64,000 nt of DNA from JALOKP01 sp963800865 (GTDB lineage: Bacteria > Acidobacteriota > Polarisedimenticolia > J045): positions 186,001 through 250,000 of the forward strand of contig CAWDCL010000005.1 of assembly GCA_963800865.1 (NCBI GenBank). Direction: 5' to 3'. The number at the start of each line of letters is the position of its first letter. Position 1 is the first letter of the stretch. Below are positions 7,357-17,529 of this stretch, one piece after another. A program made the translations under genes and the position numbers. The notes under the pieces were generated by a model. That model had not been told where the DNA came from. It was given only the letters and a program-made list of their open reading frames with translations, and did not search any database.

Positions 7357-10300
7357 TCACTCTACCGTGAAACCACCCGCCAGGGTGACGGTCCCGGTGG
7401 GCGCCTCGACGACGATGTCCTGCGGCCCCGGGTCCAGCTTCGGGATCTTGATGTCGATCGAGGAGGTGCCGGAGGTGGCACCCATGACCCAGCGCAGCAC
7501 CTTGGCCTTCACGCCGCCGACGGTGACGGTCCCCTTCTTCGTCCCCCAGTAGCTGCCGGAGATCGTCACCCGCGTCCCCTTCGCGCCGGTCCCCGGCTGG
7601 ACCGAGGAGATCGCCGGGGACTCGACGGTGAACGACCCGACGAAGAGCTTCGCCTCGCCGTTCTTCGGGATCACTTCCACGTCGTACAGGCCCGGCGGGA
7701 TGACCTCCTTGATCAGGCAGGCGACCTCGGTGTCGGACCAGCTCTTGACCTTGCAGGGCGTACCGCCGACCTGCACCTTGCCCTTGCCGTTGCCGAAGCC
7801 GCTGTCGGTGATGACCAGGTAGGTCCCTTCGGTCCCCGCCTCCGGGGCGACGATCAGCTTGCGGGCCACGATGCGGGCCTCACCGCCGACCGCGGCGTCG
7901 CGCCACAGGTAGTCCCCCAGCTGGTCGAAGACCTTGCGGTAGCGGCCGCCCGGCGGGATGACGCCCGAGTCCCAGCCCCCCGTCCCGAGCGCCGGGGCGG
8001 TCAGCGAGTAGACCCGGTGCGGGCGGTCGTCGGCGTTGACCCATTCCACGACCTCGTCCTCGGAGATGTTCAGCCGCCCGGAGACGGGCTCGTTCGAGAG
8101 GACGATCCGGCGCGTGAGCGTCTCGTTGACCGACAGCGGGACATCCGGGTCGAGCGAGCCGTCGACGACGACCTGCGAGGGCGTGCCGTAGGCCTCGAAG
8201 ACGCCGAGCGGATCGACGCCGACCCAGCTGTAGCGTCCGGGCGGCGGATAGAAGGGCGCGCGCCCGTCCGGCGCCGGTCACCTGCGGATTCGGGGCCGCG
8301 CCGAAGAGCTCGGCCGGCCAGGGGACCCACGCGATCGCCGGGATCCCGCCGAGGCCGGTCGCCGGGCGACCCGCCCAGAGCGTGCTGACGATGCCGGCCA
8401 CCGGATCGTCGATCCCCTTCCCTTCGGCCGTGTCGTAGACGCGCCCCGCGGCGACGAGCGCACCGTTCTCGACCCCCGTGGCCACCAGTACGCCGAGGGG
8501 TTCGGTCGGCGCGCAGCGGTACTGGACCGTGACCGGCAGGCGCGTGCCGGGTGCCGTGCCGGCCGGCACGGTCACGGCGGCCTGGAAGCTTCCGGTGGCG
8601 GCATCGTAGGTCAGCGGCAGACCGGCCGCGCCGCCCCCCTCGAGCGTCACCATCCACTCCTGGAGCGCGGGGTCGGTCGGGCAGCACGAGCTGATGCCGA
8701 GCGTGTATTCCTGGCCGGGCGCGAGGCGCAGGCTGCGCCACCCGGAAGCAAGCATCGCCCGCCCCGCCCCGTCGTTCAGGTGCTGGACCCGCCCCTGGGC
8801 GTCGACGAGCACGATCGCCACCGGGTCGGCGGCCAGTGCGGTGTCGACGGTCCAGACGAACTCCTGGACGGGGCTGGCGCTCTCGCCGAGCTGCGCCGTG
8901 GTCGAGAAGAGGTGATCGCCCGGACCGAGGCCCGCCTGCGTGAAGGCGAACGTGCGGTCGGAGCCGACGTCGTCGCTCCCCGCCGGCTCACCGTCCCGGA
9001 GGAGCACGACCGTCGTCCCGGGCTGCGCGCTCCCGCCGACCAGGACGCCCGTCCGGCAGGTCTGGCCGCCGAGCGGCGGCGAGGAGACGAGCGGGGCGAT
9101 CAGCGGCACCGCGTGGGCCACGTCGACCATGTTGTCGCCCGTGTCGTTCTCCGTGTTGTCGTTGCTCAGCTCGGCGTGCATCAGGAGCTCGGTCCCCGGG
9201 GCGGTGTCGCCGGGGAGCCGCACCGTCAGCCAGGTGCGCCCGTCCTCGAACTTCGAGAGGAACCCGGGGTTGAACGTCATGCGCTCCGGCTCCCGCATGC
9301 CGGGGATCGGAAGCCACGAGGCCGTGTCGACCGTCTCCGAACCGAGCGGCGCCAGGCAGGTGATCGCGACGTTGGTCGCGGCGAGGTTCCCGCCGTTGCG
9401 GTAGTAGTACGCGTAGCGGAAGTACCAGTCGTCGGCGTCCGGGTCGTACCACTGGCTCTCGAGCCACGCGCGGAGCTCGGCGTCGGACTCGCTCGCGTCC
9501 CCGGTGATGTCGACGGGAGCGAGCGGCGCGGGAGCGCCCCCGTTCCACGCGGCGACGAGATCGGCTTCGAACTGCACGAACGGGACGAAGACGGCCTCGC
9601 CGGACACGGCGATGACCACGTCGCGGGGGTCGGAGTCGGGTGCCGACTCGATCGTCTCGCGGTTCCACGAGTGCGCGTCGACGGAGTTGAAGACCTTCAC
9701 GGACTTGCCGTCCTCGCCTCGTCCGGCGAGGTGGAAGGTCCCGGAGCGGTCGAGCACCAGCGAGGCGCCGCTGCCGTCCGAGAGCTTCTGGAGCGTCCAG
9801 CTCGCCCCCGCGTCGCTCGACCGCGCGACGTGAACGCCCGTCGCGGAGCCGAAGGCGGCAACGAGCAGCTGGCCGTCGAGGACCATCAGCTGGCGAGAGC
9901 CGGACAGGTCGGTCTTGTCGGAGATCGTCGTCTCGACCCACGTCGCGCCGCCGTCCGCGCTGAGCGCGTAGACCGGGCCGCTGCCGTCGGGAAGCGGGTA
10001 GAGCGCGTGCAGCGCGCCGGGCGCATCGATCTCCAGCGCGAGCAGTCCCGCCGCGGCGTCGGCGACCCGCTTCGCGGTACCCCAGGTCGCGCCGTTGTCG
10101 GGCGAGCGGATCAGCCAGAGCGCGCCGTCCTTGCGGTAGAGCACGGCGACGGTGGCCGCCTGCGTTGCCACCGCGATCCCGGTCGCGCCCGCGCCCGGCG
10201 TGGCGTCGAGCGTGGTGCGCCTCCAGACCGTCGCGCTGCCCGCTGCGCGGGCGTAGACCAGCCCGTCGCCGGCGTAGGCCACGTGCGTCAGCGTCTGGTT

Positions 10301-10600
10301 CGACGCGTCGAAGGTCAGGTCGAAGGAGGCGGTCGCGGCATCGCCGTCGGAGACCTCGCGGAAGACCCAGGTCCCGCCGGCGTCGCTGCTGACCGCTTCG
10401 CGCACGCGGCCGCCCGCGACGTCCTGGAAGAGCAGGCGCAGCGCGCCGTCGTTCATGCGCGTCTCGAGCAGCGTCTCGACGGGCGTGAGGACCGGGCGCT
10501 GGGCCCAGGTCTGGGCGGCGAAGACGGCGGTCGCCGCGAGCAGGGCGAGACCGAGCGCGAAGAGGGCCGTCACGGCGCAACGAGGGGCGCGGCAGGTCAT
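7357..10600 (-). CDS. Secreted BNR-repeat (sialidase-like) protein with TIG domains, one frameshift
   Basis: Reconstructed product of about 1080 aa. It starts at ATG 10600 behind AAGGAG and has a signal peptide (ALFALGLALLAATAVFA). The N-terminal third holds Asp-boxes of a beta-propeller: SSDAGGTW, SPDNGATW, SADGGATW and SSDAGASW. Then come an Ig/CARDB-like stretch (NGGNLAATNVAITC, NDNTENDTGDN) and two TIG/IPT-like domains at the C-terminus (ISSVQPGTGAKGTRVTISGS and a similar upstream copy). The frame breaks once near 8255-8275, where one extra base separates GAAPNPQVTGAGRA from FYPPPGRYSWVGVDPLG. With that base removed the gene is exactly 1081 codons. Catalytic residues of true sialidases are not evident, so binding or scaffolding is as likely as hydrolysis. 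Confidence 0.75.
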
Positions 10601-10727
10601 TCCGGGAGCTCCTTGGATCCGACGATTCTAGAGGCCGCGTTCCCTCCGCGCCGCCCCCGTTCGCGGCGTTCCTCGACCGCGGTCAGCCCGTTCCCCGACC
10701 GGGACGCATCGCCGTATCGTTCCGCCG

Positions 10728-13363
10728 ATGAGATCCCGCGCCGGCCACCCCCTCCGGGAGGCCGCCCTCGCGGCGGCCTTGACCGCCTGCGCCGCTCTCC
10801 CGGGCCTGGCCCAGGAACTCGTCCTGGCCAACGACGCGCTGTCGGTCCGGCTCGACGCCGCCAGCGGCGCGATCCGGGAGGTCACCGAACTGCGCCACGG
10901 GATCGGGCTGGTGAAGGCGGCCGGCCTGGCACCGCCCTGGCGGCTGGCGACATCCGCCGGAACGACCGGCGGCGGCGGACCGGTCGTCGCAACGCCGGAC
11001 GATGCGTTCGACGGAACCGCGTACGACCTCGCCTGGCCGCCCGACGCGGCCGGGCTGCGCGTGCGGGCCCGGGTCGAGGTCGCTGCCGGCGACGCACCGG
11101 CCCGCTTCTCCGCGCAGCGTCGAGAGCGCGGGCGGCCCGCGGATCGACTGGCTCGAGTACCCGCTCGTCGCGGGGATCGGCAGCCTGGGGGCCGACCCGG
11201 GGCGCACCGAGCTGGTGCACCCGTTCGCGACCGGCTACCGGATCGTCGACCCGCTGCTGCACCTCGGGACGAACGACCGCTTCGGCTACTACCCCGACGC
11301 GTACGGCGGCTCGGCGCTCCAGCAGTTGTCGTACCTGGAGCGCGAGACCGGTGGGTTCCACCTGCAGGTCGAGGACCCGACGGGCGAGGCCAAGCGGCTC
11401 GAGCTCTGGAAGGACGGCGCCACCGGCTGGCTCGAGCTGACGATCCGCCGCTACAACCCGGACGCGCGCGCCGGCGCCGGGCTGGCGCCGGCCGGTGCGG
11501 TCGTCCTCTTCGCCAGCCGCAGCGGGACCTGGGAGGAAGGGGCCGACCGTTACCGCGACTGGGCCCTGGCCCAACCTTGGGCGTCGAAGGGGCCGCGGCG
11601 CGACTGGCCGGAGAACGAGCGCGCGCGCTGGCTCCTCGAGCAGGTCGGCGTCGCGACCTTCGGGATCAGCGTGCGGCGCGACATGACGGCCTGGTTCCGC
11701 GGGCTGCAGGACTTTCTCGGCGTGCCGCTGCTCCACGTCTCGGGCTTCTGGTGGCCGGGCGGGACGTTCGCTTCGGAGTGGTACGGCGGATACAACGACT
11801 GGAGCGACAGCCGGATCGACCCGGCCAACCTGCAGGCGATCCGCGAGCAGGGGGACCGCGTCGCGCTGTTCCTGTTCCCGCAGCACTTCGCGCGCGGCGC
11901 GAGCGAGTACGGGAACCCCGCGCCCAGCCCCGCCAGCGACCCGGTGGCGCCCTGGGCGCCCTACGCGATGAACCCCGACCCCGAGCAGGGCGACTGGTCG
12001 TTCATCTGCCCGGCGACGACCGCGTGGCAGGCGTTCTACGGCTGGCGCGCCGTCCAGTTGATGAACCTCTACCTCCCGGACGCGGAGTACCTCGACATCG
12101 GGCCGGGGCTCGGGCGGGTGCGGTGCGACGACACGGCGCACGGCCACCCGCCGGGATGGGGCGTGGCGCTCGTCGCCGGCACGCAGGCGATGCTCGACAG
12201 CCGGCGCGGTGAGCTGCACGCGCGGAAGGGGGCGTTCGTTCCGCGCGGCACCGAGCTGGTCTCGGAGCTCTACCTCGACCGGTTCGACTTCTACCAGGCG
12301 CGGGCGGAAGCCGGCCCGCTGACGATGCTCGAGGGGGACAAGTTCCGCGAGGCGGTGAAGGCCGGCTGGGCCGAGAAGATCCCGCTCTTCGAGTTCGTGT
12401 TCCACGACTACGGCCCGGTCCGGCTGGACGGGAACCTGAAGCTGGCCTCGGAACTGGGAGGGACCTTCTTCTGGGTCGCGGCGACGGTGGCCCTGGAAGG
12501 CGGCCTGCCGGAGCTGAACTACGAGCTGTCGGCACTCGAACGGCTGCCGGGGATGAGCGGCCGGACCTGGTTCGAGACCTATCGCAACGCGTTCGACTGC
12601 GGCGACACGACGCCGTACGCGGCCGAGGCCGGCCGCGCGACCTTCCTGAGGGAGCTGACCGACCTGCGGACGCGGCGCGGCCCGGAGTTCCTGGCCTACG
12701 GCCGGATGCGGCGAACCCCGCTGCTGACGCCGGCGCCCGCCACGCTCACGATGAACTACCGGCTCTACAACACCTTCAACCGCGCCTTCACCTGCGACCT
12801 GGGGGTCGAAGCAGGGCCCCGAGTTCTTCCAGACCGGGACCTTCACGATGCCGGGCGTGGTGAGCTCGGCCTTCAGCGCGCCGGTTGCGGCGCCGCCGGG
12901 CGACCCACCGCGCCGGCCGACCGAGTCGGTCGGGATCGCGCTGGCGGAGGTGGGCAACGCGCCGCGCCCGGTCGGGGTCGTACTCGATCCGTCGCGCCAG
13001 GGCGTTCCAATGCTCAACTTCCGCGCCACGCTGCGGCGGCGGGGCGGAGACGCGGACCTGGGGGTGAAGCAGGCCGGCGCGACGGCGACCGTGTCGATCG
13101 GAGGGCGCGAAGCGCTGCTGTTGCGGCTCGACCCCGCGTCGTGCGAGGGGGCGGCCTGCCGCTACCGGGTCTATCGCGGGGCCTCGCCGCAAGCGCTGCT
13201 GGCGGACGCTTCGTTCCTGGCGGAGGCGACCGGCCACGCGTACGCCGACACCGACGCGGTCGGCGATGGCCGGACCTGGTTCTACCTCGTCGACGACGGC
13301 GGTGGCTGGCCGGCAGACTCGCTGCGCCTCCGGCGCGGCGCGGCCGTCGAGCTGAACTGGTAG
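10728..13363 (+). CDS. Large secreted glycoside-hydrolase-like protein (DUF6259-type), two frameshifts
   Basis: Reconstructed product of about 877 aa with an N-terminal signal sequence (LAAALTACAALPGLAQ). The N-terminal region has features of a sugar-hydrolase beta-sandwich (LANDALSVRLDAASGAIREV). The middle, with GVPLLHVSGFWWPGG, DRVALFLFPQHF and YLDIGPGLGRVRCDDTAHG, looks like a TIM-barrel glycosidase of the DUF6259 kind; that family name is from memory and untested. The C-terminus is a short FN3-like module (CRYRVYRGASPQALLA...WFYLVDDGGG). Frame breaks near 11105-11120 and 12795-12810, each adding one base. With both removed the gene has exactly 878 codons. It stops inside a palindromic repeat. 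The substrate cannot be inferred. Confidence 0.65.
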
Positions 13364-13431
13364 GGGCCGGCCTCCGTACCGGCCCGATCGACGGGTCGCG
13401 CGTGGCGGGCCGGCACGGAGGCCGGCCCCTA
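13361..13431. repeat. REP-like palindrome, copy 1
   Basis: Near-perfect inverted repeat with about 25-nt arms (left 13361-13385, beginning TAGGGGCCGGCCTCCGT; right 13407-13431, its reverse complement) around a 21-nt spacer. The left arm supplies the TAG stop of the plus-strand gene. A second copy is at 20954-21023. Both copies lie between convergent genes, consistent with a repetitive extragenic palindrome acting as a bidirectional terminator or mRNA stabiliser. Confidence 0.85.
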
Positions 13432-13451
13432 CAGCGGTCGCGCGGGTGGAA

Positions 13452-15671
13452 TCAGGGGCAGCCCGCCGGGAAGGGGCCGCTCCCGGCGTACGGCCCGAAC
13501 GAGCCCGCCCCGCCGCAGCCGGCGTCGCGCCCGCGCACCAGCCACTGCCAGCCGTCGCCGGCCGCCGCGGGCGCGTCGTCGTCGAATGCGGTCTCGGTGA
13601 GGCCGGTCCCGCGGCAGGCTCCGTAGCCCCCGCCGGCGCGCAGGGCCGAGAGCGCGCCGCGGGAGACGTCGTAAAGATCCGCCGACGCGACCGCCAACCA
13701 CGCCAGCCGTACCGACGCAGGCGACAGCATCGCCACCGTCGCGCCGCCGATCTCGCCCGGGGTCCCCTGCGCCGCGTCGAACGGCGCACAGTCCAGCGCG
13801 TCCGCCACCGCGTCGTTGTCGTCGTCGTCGTCGCAGGCGTCGCCCCACGCGTCGGCGTCGAAGTTCTGCTGCACCGGGTTGATCACGAAGGCGCAGTTGT
13901 CGTTGCGGTCGGGCACGCCGTCGGCGTCGGCATCCGCCAGCGCGACCGGCGTTTCGCCCTGCTTCAGGATCCAGTCGCGCTCGTCGAACAGCAGGTCGGT
14001 GAGCGGCTCCGCCGTGTCGAGCGTGAAGTCCTGGTCGAGCGCGTCGTTCCAGACCGTCCGCACCTCGCGGCCGGAGGCGGTGACCAGCGTGAGGCGGACC
14101 GGCATCGTGAACAGGCCGGCGTCCAGCTGCGTCTGCCGGATCCGCACCCAGTTCCGGTACGCGCCGCCCCCCAGGTCGGCCGTCGTCCAGCCGAACTCGT
14201 AGGCCGGCATGTTCGGGCCGTAGACCCACTCCTGGAAGTACCAGCCCAGCGCCGCGCCGTGGCGGGCCTCCATGGTCGCCTGGAACTGTGCGGTATTGCC
14301 GGTCGCGTCGCGGTGCGTCGCGTACCAGTCCCGCAGCCCCAGGAAGAACGGCCCGTCGCCCATCACGCCGCGCAGCATGTGCACCGCCCACGCCCCCTTG
14401 TCGTAGACGGTCGAGCCGAACAGGTCGAGCGGGTCGTAGAGCGTGCCGTCGAACGTGCTGCGCCAGAACGAGTTCATGTAGTCGCGGTACTGGTCGGCGC
14501 CGCCGAGGTGCTCCGCCCACAGCGCTTCCGAGTAGGACGCGAACCCCTCGTTGAGCCAGACGTCCTTCCACTCCTCGGGGCTGACCGAGTCGCCCCACCA
14601 CTGGTGGGCCAGCTCGTGCGCGATGATCGAGTCGTTGCCGTGCCCGCCGTCGATCAGCGTGTAGCCGTAGCTGGTGTTGGTCGTGTGCTCCATCGCGCCC
14701 GACCAGGGGAAGGCGCTCATCCCGTACTTGTCTTCCAGGAACGGGTACTCGCCGAAGGTGTCCGCGTAGAAGGCGATCATCGCCGGCGTGTTCTTGAACG
14801 ACTCCCGGGCCCGGGCCAGGTACTCGCTGTAGACGTAGTGCGTGACGGGCATCGTCGTCGTGCCGTCGAGCGCGGTGTAGGTGTCCGAGAACGAGACGTA
14901 GTCGGTGGCTGCGATCGAGACCAGGTACGTCGTCAGCGGGCGGGCGGGCTTCCACTTGTAGCGCTTGCGCGAGTTGGCGAGGGTCTCGGTCCCGATCAGC
15001 GTGCCGTTGCCGGTCGCCGTCCAGGTCGCCGGCACGGTCCACCATTCCTCGACCGCCGCCTTGTCGGCCGGCTTGTCCTTGCAGGGCCACCAGGTCCGCG
15101 CCCCGTCCGGCTCGGACAGGGTCCAGACCATCTTCCCCTGGCCGGTGAAGTAGTACTTGTTCCAGCCGATCGAGCCGAATCCGGTCGACTGCGGCCGGCC
15201 GCTGTAGCTGACCTTGATCTCGAAGCTCTGGCCCGCATTGAACGCCCGATCGAGCGTGATCCGCACCAGGTTGTCCTGGTGCGTGAAGGCCAGCGCCGTC
15301 GCGCCGCGCGTCACCGCCGACACGGTCATGTTGTCCAGCAGGTCGAGGATCACCTCCCGGAAGCCGGCGACGCGGCTGGTCGCGGTGATCGTCACCGAGC
15401 CCCCGACGTTCTTCGTCGACGGCGTGAATTCGACGTCGAGGAAGTAGCGCGTCACGTCGAAGTCGTCCTGCGCGGCGGCGGCCGCGGCGTCCTTCGCGCC
15501 CGCGCCGTCCTTCGCCCCCGGCTCCGCGCGCGGGGTCGGCGGCTTGCGGGTCCGCTCGCGCTGCTCGCGCGTCGGGATCGGGAACTCGGAGGGATCGGGG
15601 GGCGCGGCCGGCGTCGTCGTTGCGGCCAGCGCCGCGCCGAGCAGCGCGGTCAGGATCCACGGAAATCGCAT
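13452..15671 (-). CDS. Secreted M1 aminopeptidase with thrombospondin type 3 repeats
   Basis: Zinc aminopeptidase of 739 aa. ATG 15671 is chosen over the longer frame because GAGG precedes it, it begins a signal peptide (MRFPWILTALLGAALAATTTPA) and it overlaps the upstream SDR stop (ATGA). After a basic, Ala-rich linker comes an M1 N-domain (DFDVTRYFLDVEFTP), a GAMEH version of the GAMEN motif (FPWSGAMEHTT) and HELAHQWWG (H352, E353, H356) with the third ligand E375 in WLNEGFASY at the canonical 18-residue spacing. Around residues 575-625 there are calcium-binding type 3 repeats (DADADGVPDRNDNC, DADAWGDACDDDDDND). A C-terminal FN3-like module with Cys ends the protein. Likely acts outside the cytoplasm on peptides. 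Confidence 0.92.
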   Translation of the reverse strand: MRFPWILTALLGAALAATTTPAAPPDPSEFPIPTREQRERTRKPPTPRAEPGAKDGAGAKDAAAAAAQDDFDVTRYFLDVEFTPSTKNVGGSVTITATSRVAGFREVILDLLDNMTVSAVTRGATALAFTHQDNLVRITLDRAFNAGQSFEIKVSYSGRPQSTGFGSIGWNKYYFTGQGKMVWTLSEPDGARTWWPCKDKPADKAAVEEWWTVPATWTATGNGTLIGTETLANSRKRYKWKPARPLTTYLVSIAATDYVSFSDTYTALDGTTTMPVTHYVYSEYLARARESFKNTPAMIAFYADTFGEYPFLEDKYGMSAFPWSGAMEHTTNTSYGYTLIDGGHGNDSIIAHELAHQWWGDSVSPEEWKDVWLNEGFASYSEALWAEHLGGADQYRDYMNSFWRSTFDGTLYDPLDLFGSTVYDKGAWAVHMLRGVMGDGPFFLGLRDWYATHRDATGNTAQFQATMEARHGAALGWYFQEWVYGPNMPAYEFGWTTADLGGGAYRNWVRIRQTQLDAGLFTMPVRLTLVTASGREVRTVWNDALDQDFTLDTAEPLTDLLFDERDWILKQGETPVALADADADGVPDRNDNCAFVINPVQQNFDADAWGDACDDDDDNDAVADALDCAPFDAAQGTPGEIGGATVAMLSPASVRLAWLAVASADLYDVSRGALSALRAGGGYGACRGTGLTETAFDDDAPAAAGDGWQWLVRGRDAGCGGAGSFGPYAGSGPFPAGCP

Positions 15672-16525
15672 CAGGGGTCCTCGGCGAGCCTCGCCCGCAC
15701 CTTGGCCGGGTCGATCTGACCCGGATCCCACTGGACGCGCCCTTCCATCCCGCCGGCGACGGTGAGGATCTCTCCCGAGACGTGGCGCGCCAGGGCGGGT
15801 GACGATAAGAACACGACCGCCCGCGCGATGTCATCGGGCCGGGCGAGTTGTCGCACCGGCGTCGTCCGCAGCACGCGCTCGATCGTGCCCGGCTCCGCCA
15901 GCGCGGGCTCCGCCATCGGCGTTACGGTCCAGCCCGGTTCGACCATGTTCACGCGGCCGAACGGGTCGAGCAGGACGATCTCGTTCTTCAGCGAGAGAAC
16001 GGCGCCGCGCAGCGCCGCCTTGGTGACGGAGTAGTCGACGTGGAAGCGCTCGCCGAACCGCCCGGCGGTCGAGCCGATGAAGGTCACCGAGGCCCCCTGC
16101 CCGTCCGGCCGCGGCCCGGTCCGCTTCAGGGCGCCGAAGAAGGCGCGCACGGTCCAGAGCGCACCGAGCAGGTTGACGTCGATCGTCGAGCGCAGGCGTT
16201 CTTCCGGCAGCTCGTCCAGCCGCAGGTCGTCGGGCGGCCAGACCCCGGCGTTGACGATGCAGGCGTCGAGCCGCCCGAAACGCTCCACCCCGTCCGCCGC
16301 CGCGCGGGCGAGCTCCGCGGGCCGGGTGACGTCGGCCCGGGCCGCCAGCGCGCGGCCGGACCAGGGCTGCCCCGCGAGCCAGCCGTGCAGTGCGTCGTAC
16401 CCGGCGTTCGCGGTCAGGAGCAGGCTCGCCCCCTCTTCGGCGAACGCCGCGGCGAGCGCGCGGCCGATCCCGCCCGCGGCTCCCGTCACAAGCACCGCCT
16501 TCCCTGAGAGCGCCGTGTCGATCAC
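15671..16525 (-). CDS. SDR-family NAD(P)-dependent oxidoreductase
   Basis: Short-chain dehydrogenase/reductase of 284 aa, cytoplasmic. The Rossmann cofactor motif TGAAGGIGRA is at residues 14-23, followed by NAG (INAG-type stabilising motif, VNAGVW) and the catalytic Ser in FIGSTAG and YSVTK (Tyr and Lys). The C-terminal segment HVSGEILTVAGGM is typical of FabG-like members. The start is GTG 16525, 15 nt behind the USP stop; no strong ribosome site is visible. Its stop overlaps the start of the M1 peptidase (ATGA). The substrate cannot be told from sequence. Alternative assignment: 3-oxoacyl-ACP reductase-like enzyme of unknown substrate. Confidence 0.88.
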   Translation of the reverse strand: MIDTALSGKAVLVTGAAGGIGRALAAAFAEEGASLLLTANAGYDALHGWLAGQPWSGRALAARADVTRPAELARAAADGVERFGRLDACIVNAGVWPPDDLRLDELPEERLRSTIDVNLLGALWTVRAFFGALKRTGPRPDGQGASVTFIGSTAGRFGERFHVDYSVTKAALRGAVLSLKNEIVLLDPFGRVNMVEPGWTVTPMAEPALAEPGTIERVLRTTPVRQLARPDDIARAVVFLSSPALARHVSGEILTVAGGMEGRVQWDPGQIDPAKVRARLAEDP

Positions 16526-16540
16526 AGGGTCACCACGCGC

Positions 16541-17383
16541 TCAGCGCAGCACGAGCACCGGCACCGGCGAGCGGCGCAGCAGCGCCGCGACCGGCGCCTC
16601 GGCGGCTGCGTCGCGCTCGTCGCGGTAGCCGCTGGGGCCGACGATCAGCAGGTCATGCTTCCAGCCCGACAACGCGTCGAGCACGCGATCGACCGCGCCG
16701 CCGGGGCCGCCCGCGTCGACCCACCGGATCGTCGCCGGGTGGTCGGCGACGTGCTTGCGCACGTGGGCGAGACTCTCCTTCGGGGCGTACCCCGGCAGGT
16801 GGAGGATCGTCAGCGGCAACCCGGCCGCGAGCGCGAAGTCGAGCGCCGGAGAGAGCGCGGCGTGAGAGCCGGCCCGCCCGTCGTAGGCCAGGAGCGGCCG
16901 TTCGATCCGTCCCGTGAACGGCGCGGAGATGACCGCCATCGGGATGATCGTGTCGGCGAGCACGCGCGAGAGCACCGGGTCGAGCACGGAACCGTGGGCC
17001 TTCCCGCCGGTTCCGGTCCGGCCGAGCAGGACGAGGTCCTTGTCGCGCGCGTGGGAGAGGATCCAGCCCGGCACGGGGCCGTACTCGACCCGGGAGTCGA
17101 CGCTCACGTCCCTGTCCGCCAGCCGCGCGGCGGCCGCGGTCAGGACCGGCGTCAGGGCCACCCCGGCGTCGTCGGCGACCCCTTCCGGCAGGCTCGGCAG
17201 GCCGGCGATCGTGAGGCGTCGGGGGAGGCCGGCGAGGGCGTCCGCCACGGCGCGGCCGAAGGACATGACGTGGAGCAGGTGGATCGTCCCCTCGCCCTTT
17301 CGGGACAGGTAGGCGGCGGCGTCGACGGCCGCATCGGAGTCGAGAGAGCCGTCCACCGCGACGAGGATGTCGCGCATCAGCAT
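16541..17383 (-). CDS. Tandem universal stress protein (two USP domains)
   Basis: A 280-aa protein made of two UspA folds. The first starts at RDILVAVDGSLDSDAAVDAA and ends with GRTGTGGKAHGSVLDPVLSRVL; the second starts at RPLLAYDGRAGSHAAL and ends with VGPSGYRDERDAAAEAP...PVLVLR. The first copy keeps the G-x2-G...G-S nucleotide loop; in the second the loop is altered (GPSGYRDERD). ATG 17383 is chosen because GGAGG lies eight bases upstream; ATG 17377 is an in-frame alternative. It heads the minus-strand run USP-SDR-M1. Divergent from a POT transporter, with 146 bp between the starts. Likely a nucleotide-binding stress regulator, target unknown. Confidence 0.88.
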   Translation of the reverse strand: MLMRDILVAVDGSLDSDAAVDAAAYLSRKGEGTIHLLHVMSFGRAVADALAGLPRRLTIAGLPSLPEGVADDAGVALTPVLTAAAARLADRDVSVDSRVEYGPVPGWILSHARDKDLVLLGRTGTGGKAHGSVLDPVLSRVLADTIIPMAVISAPFTGRIERPLLAYDGRAGSHAALSPALDFALAAGLPLTILHLPGYAPKESLAHVRKHVADHPATIRWVDAGGPGGAVDRVLDALSGWKHDLLIVGPSGYRDERDAAAEAPVAALLRRSPVPVLVLR

Positions 17384-17529
17384 CGAAAGGACCTCCGGGA
17401 GGGGTGCGGGTCTCATGATCCTCCCGCCCGGCGGGTCCCGACAACCGGGCCGCCGCGCCGGCTGGACCCGCCGGTCGCCCCTGGCCCAGAATGCCCGAAC
17501 CCCGGCGACCGCCGGGGAGAGGGCCCCGC

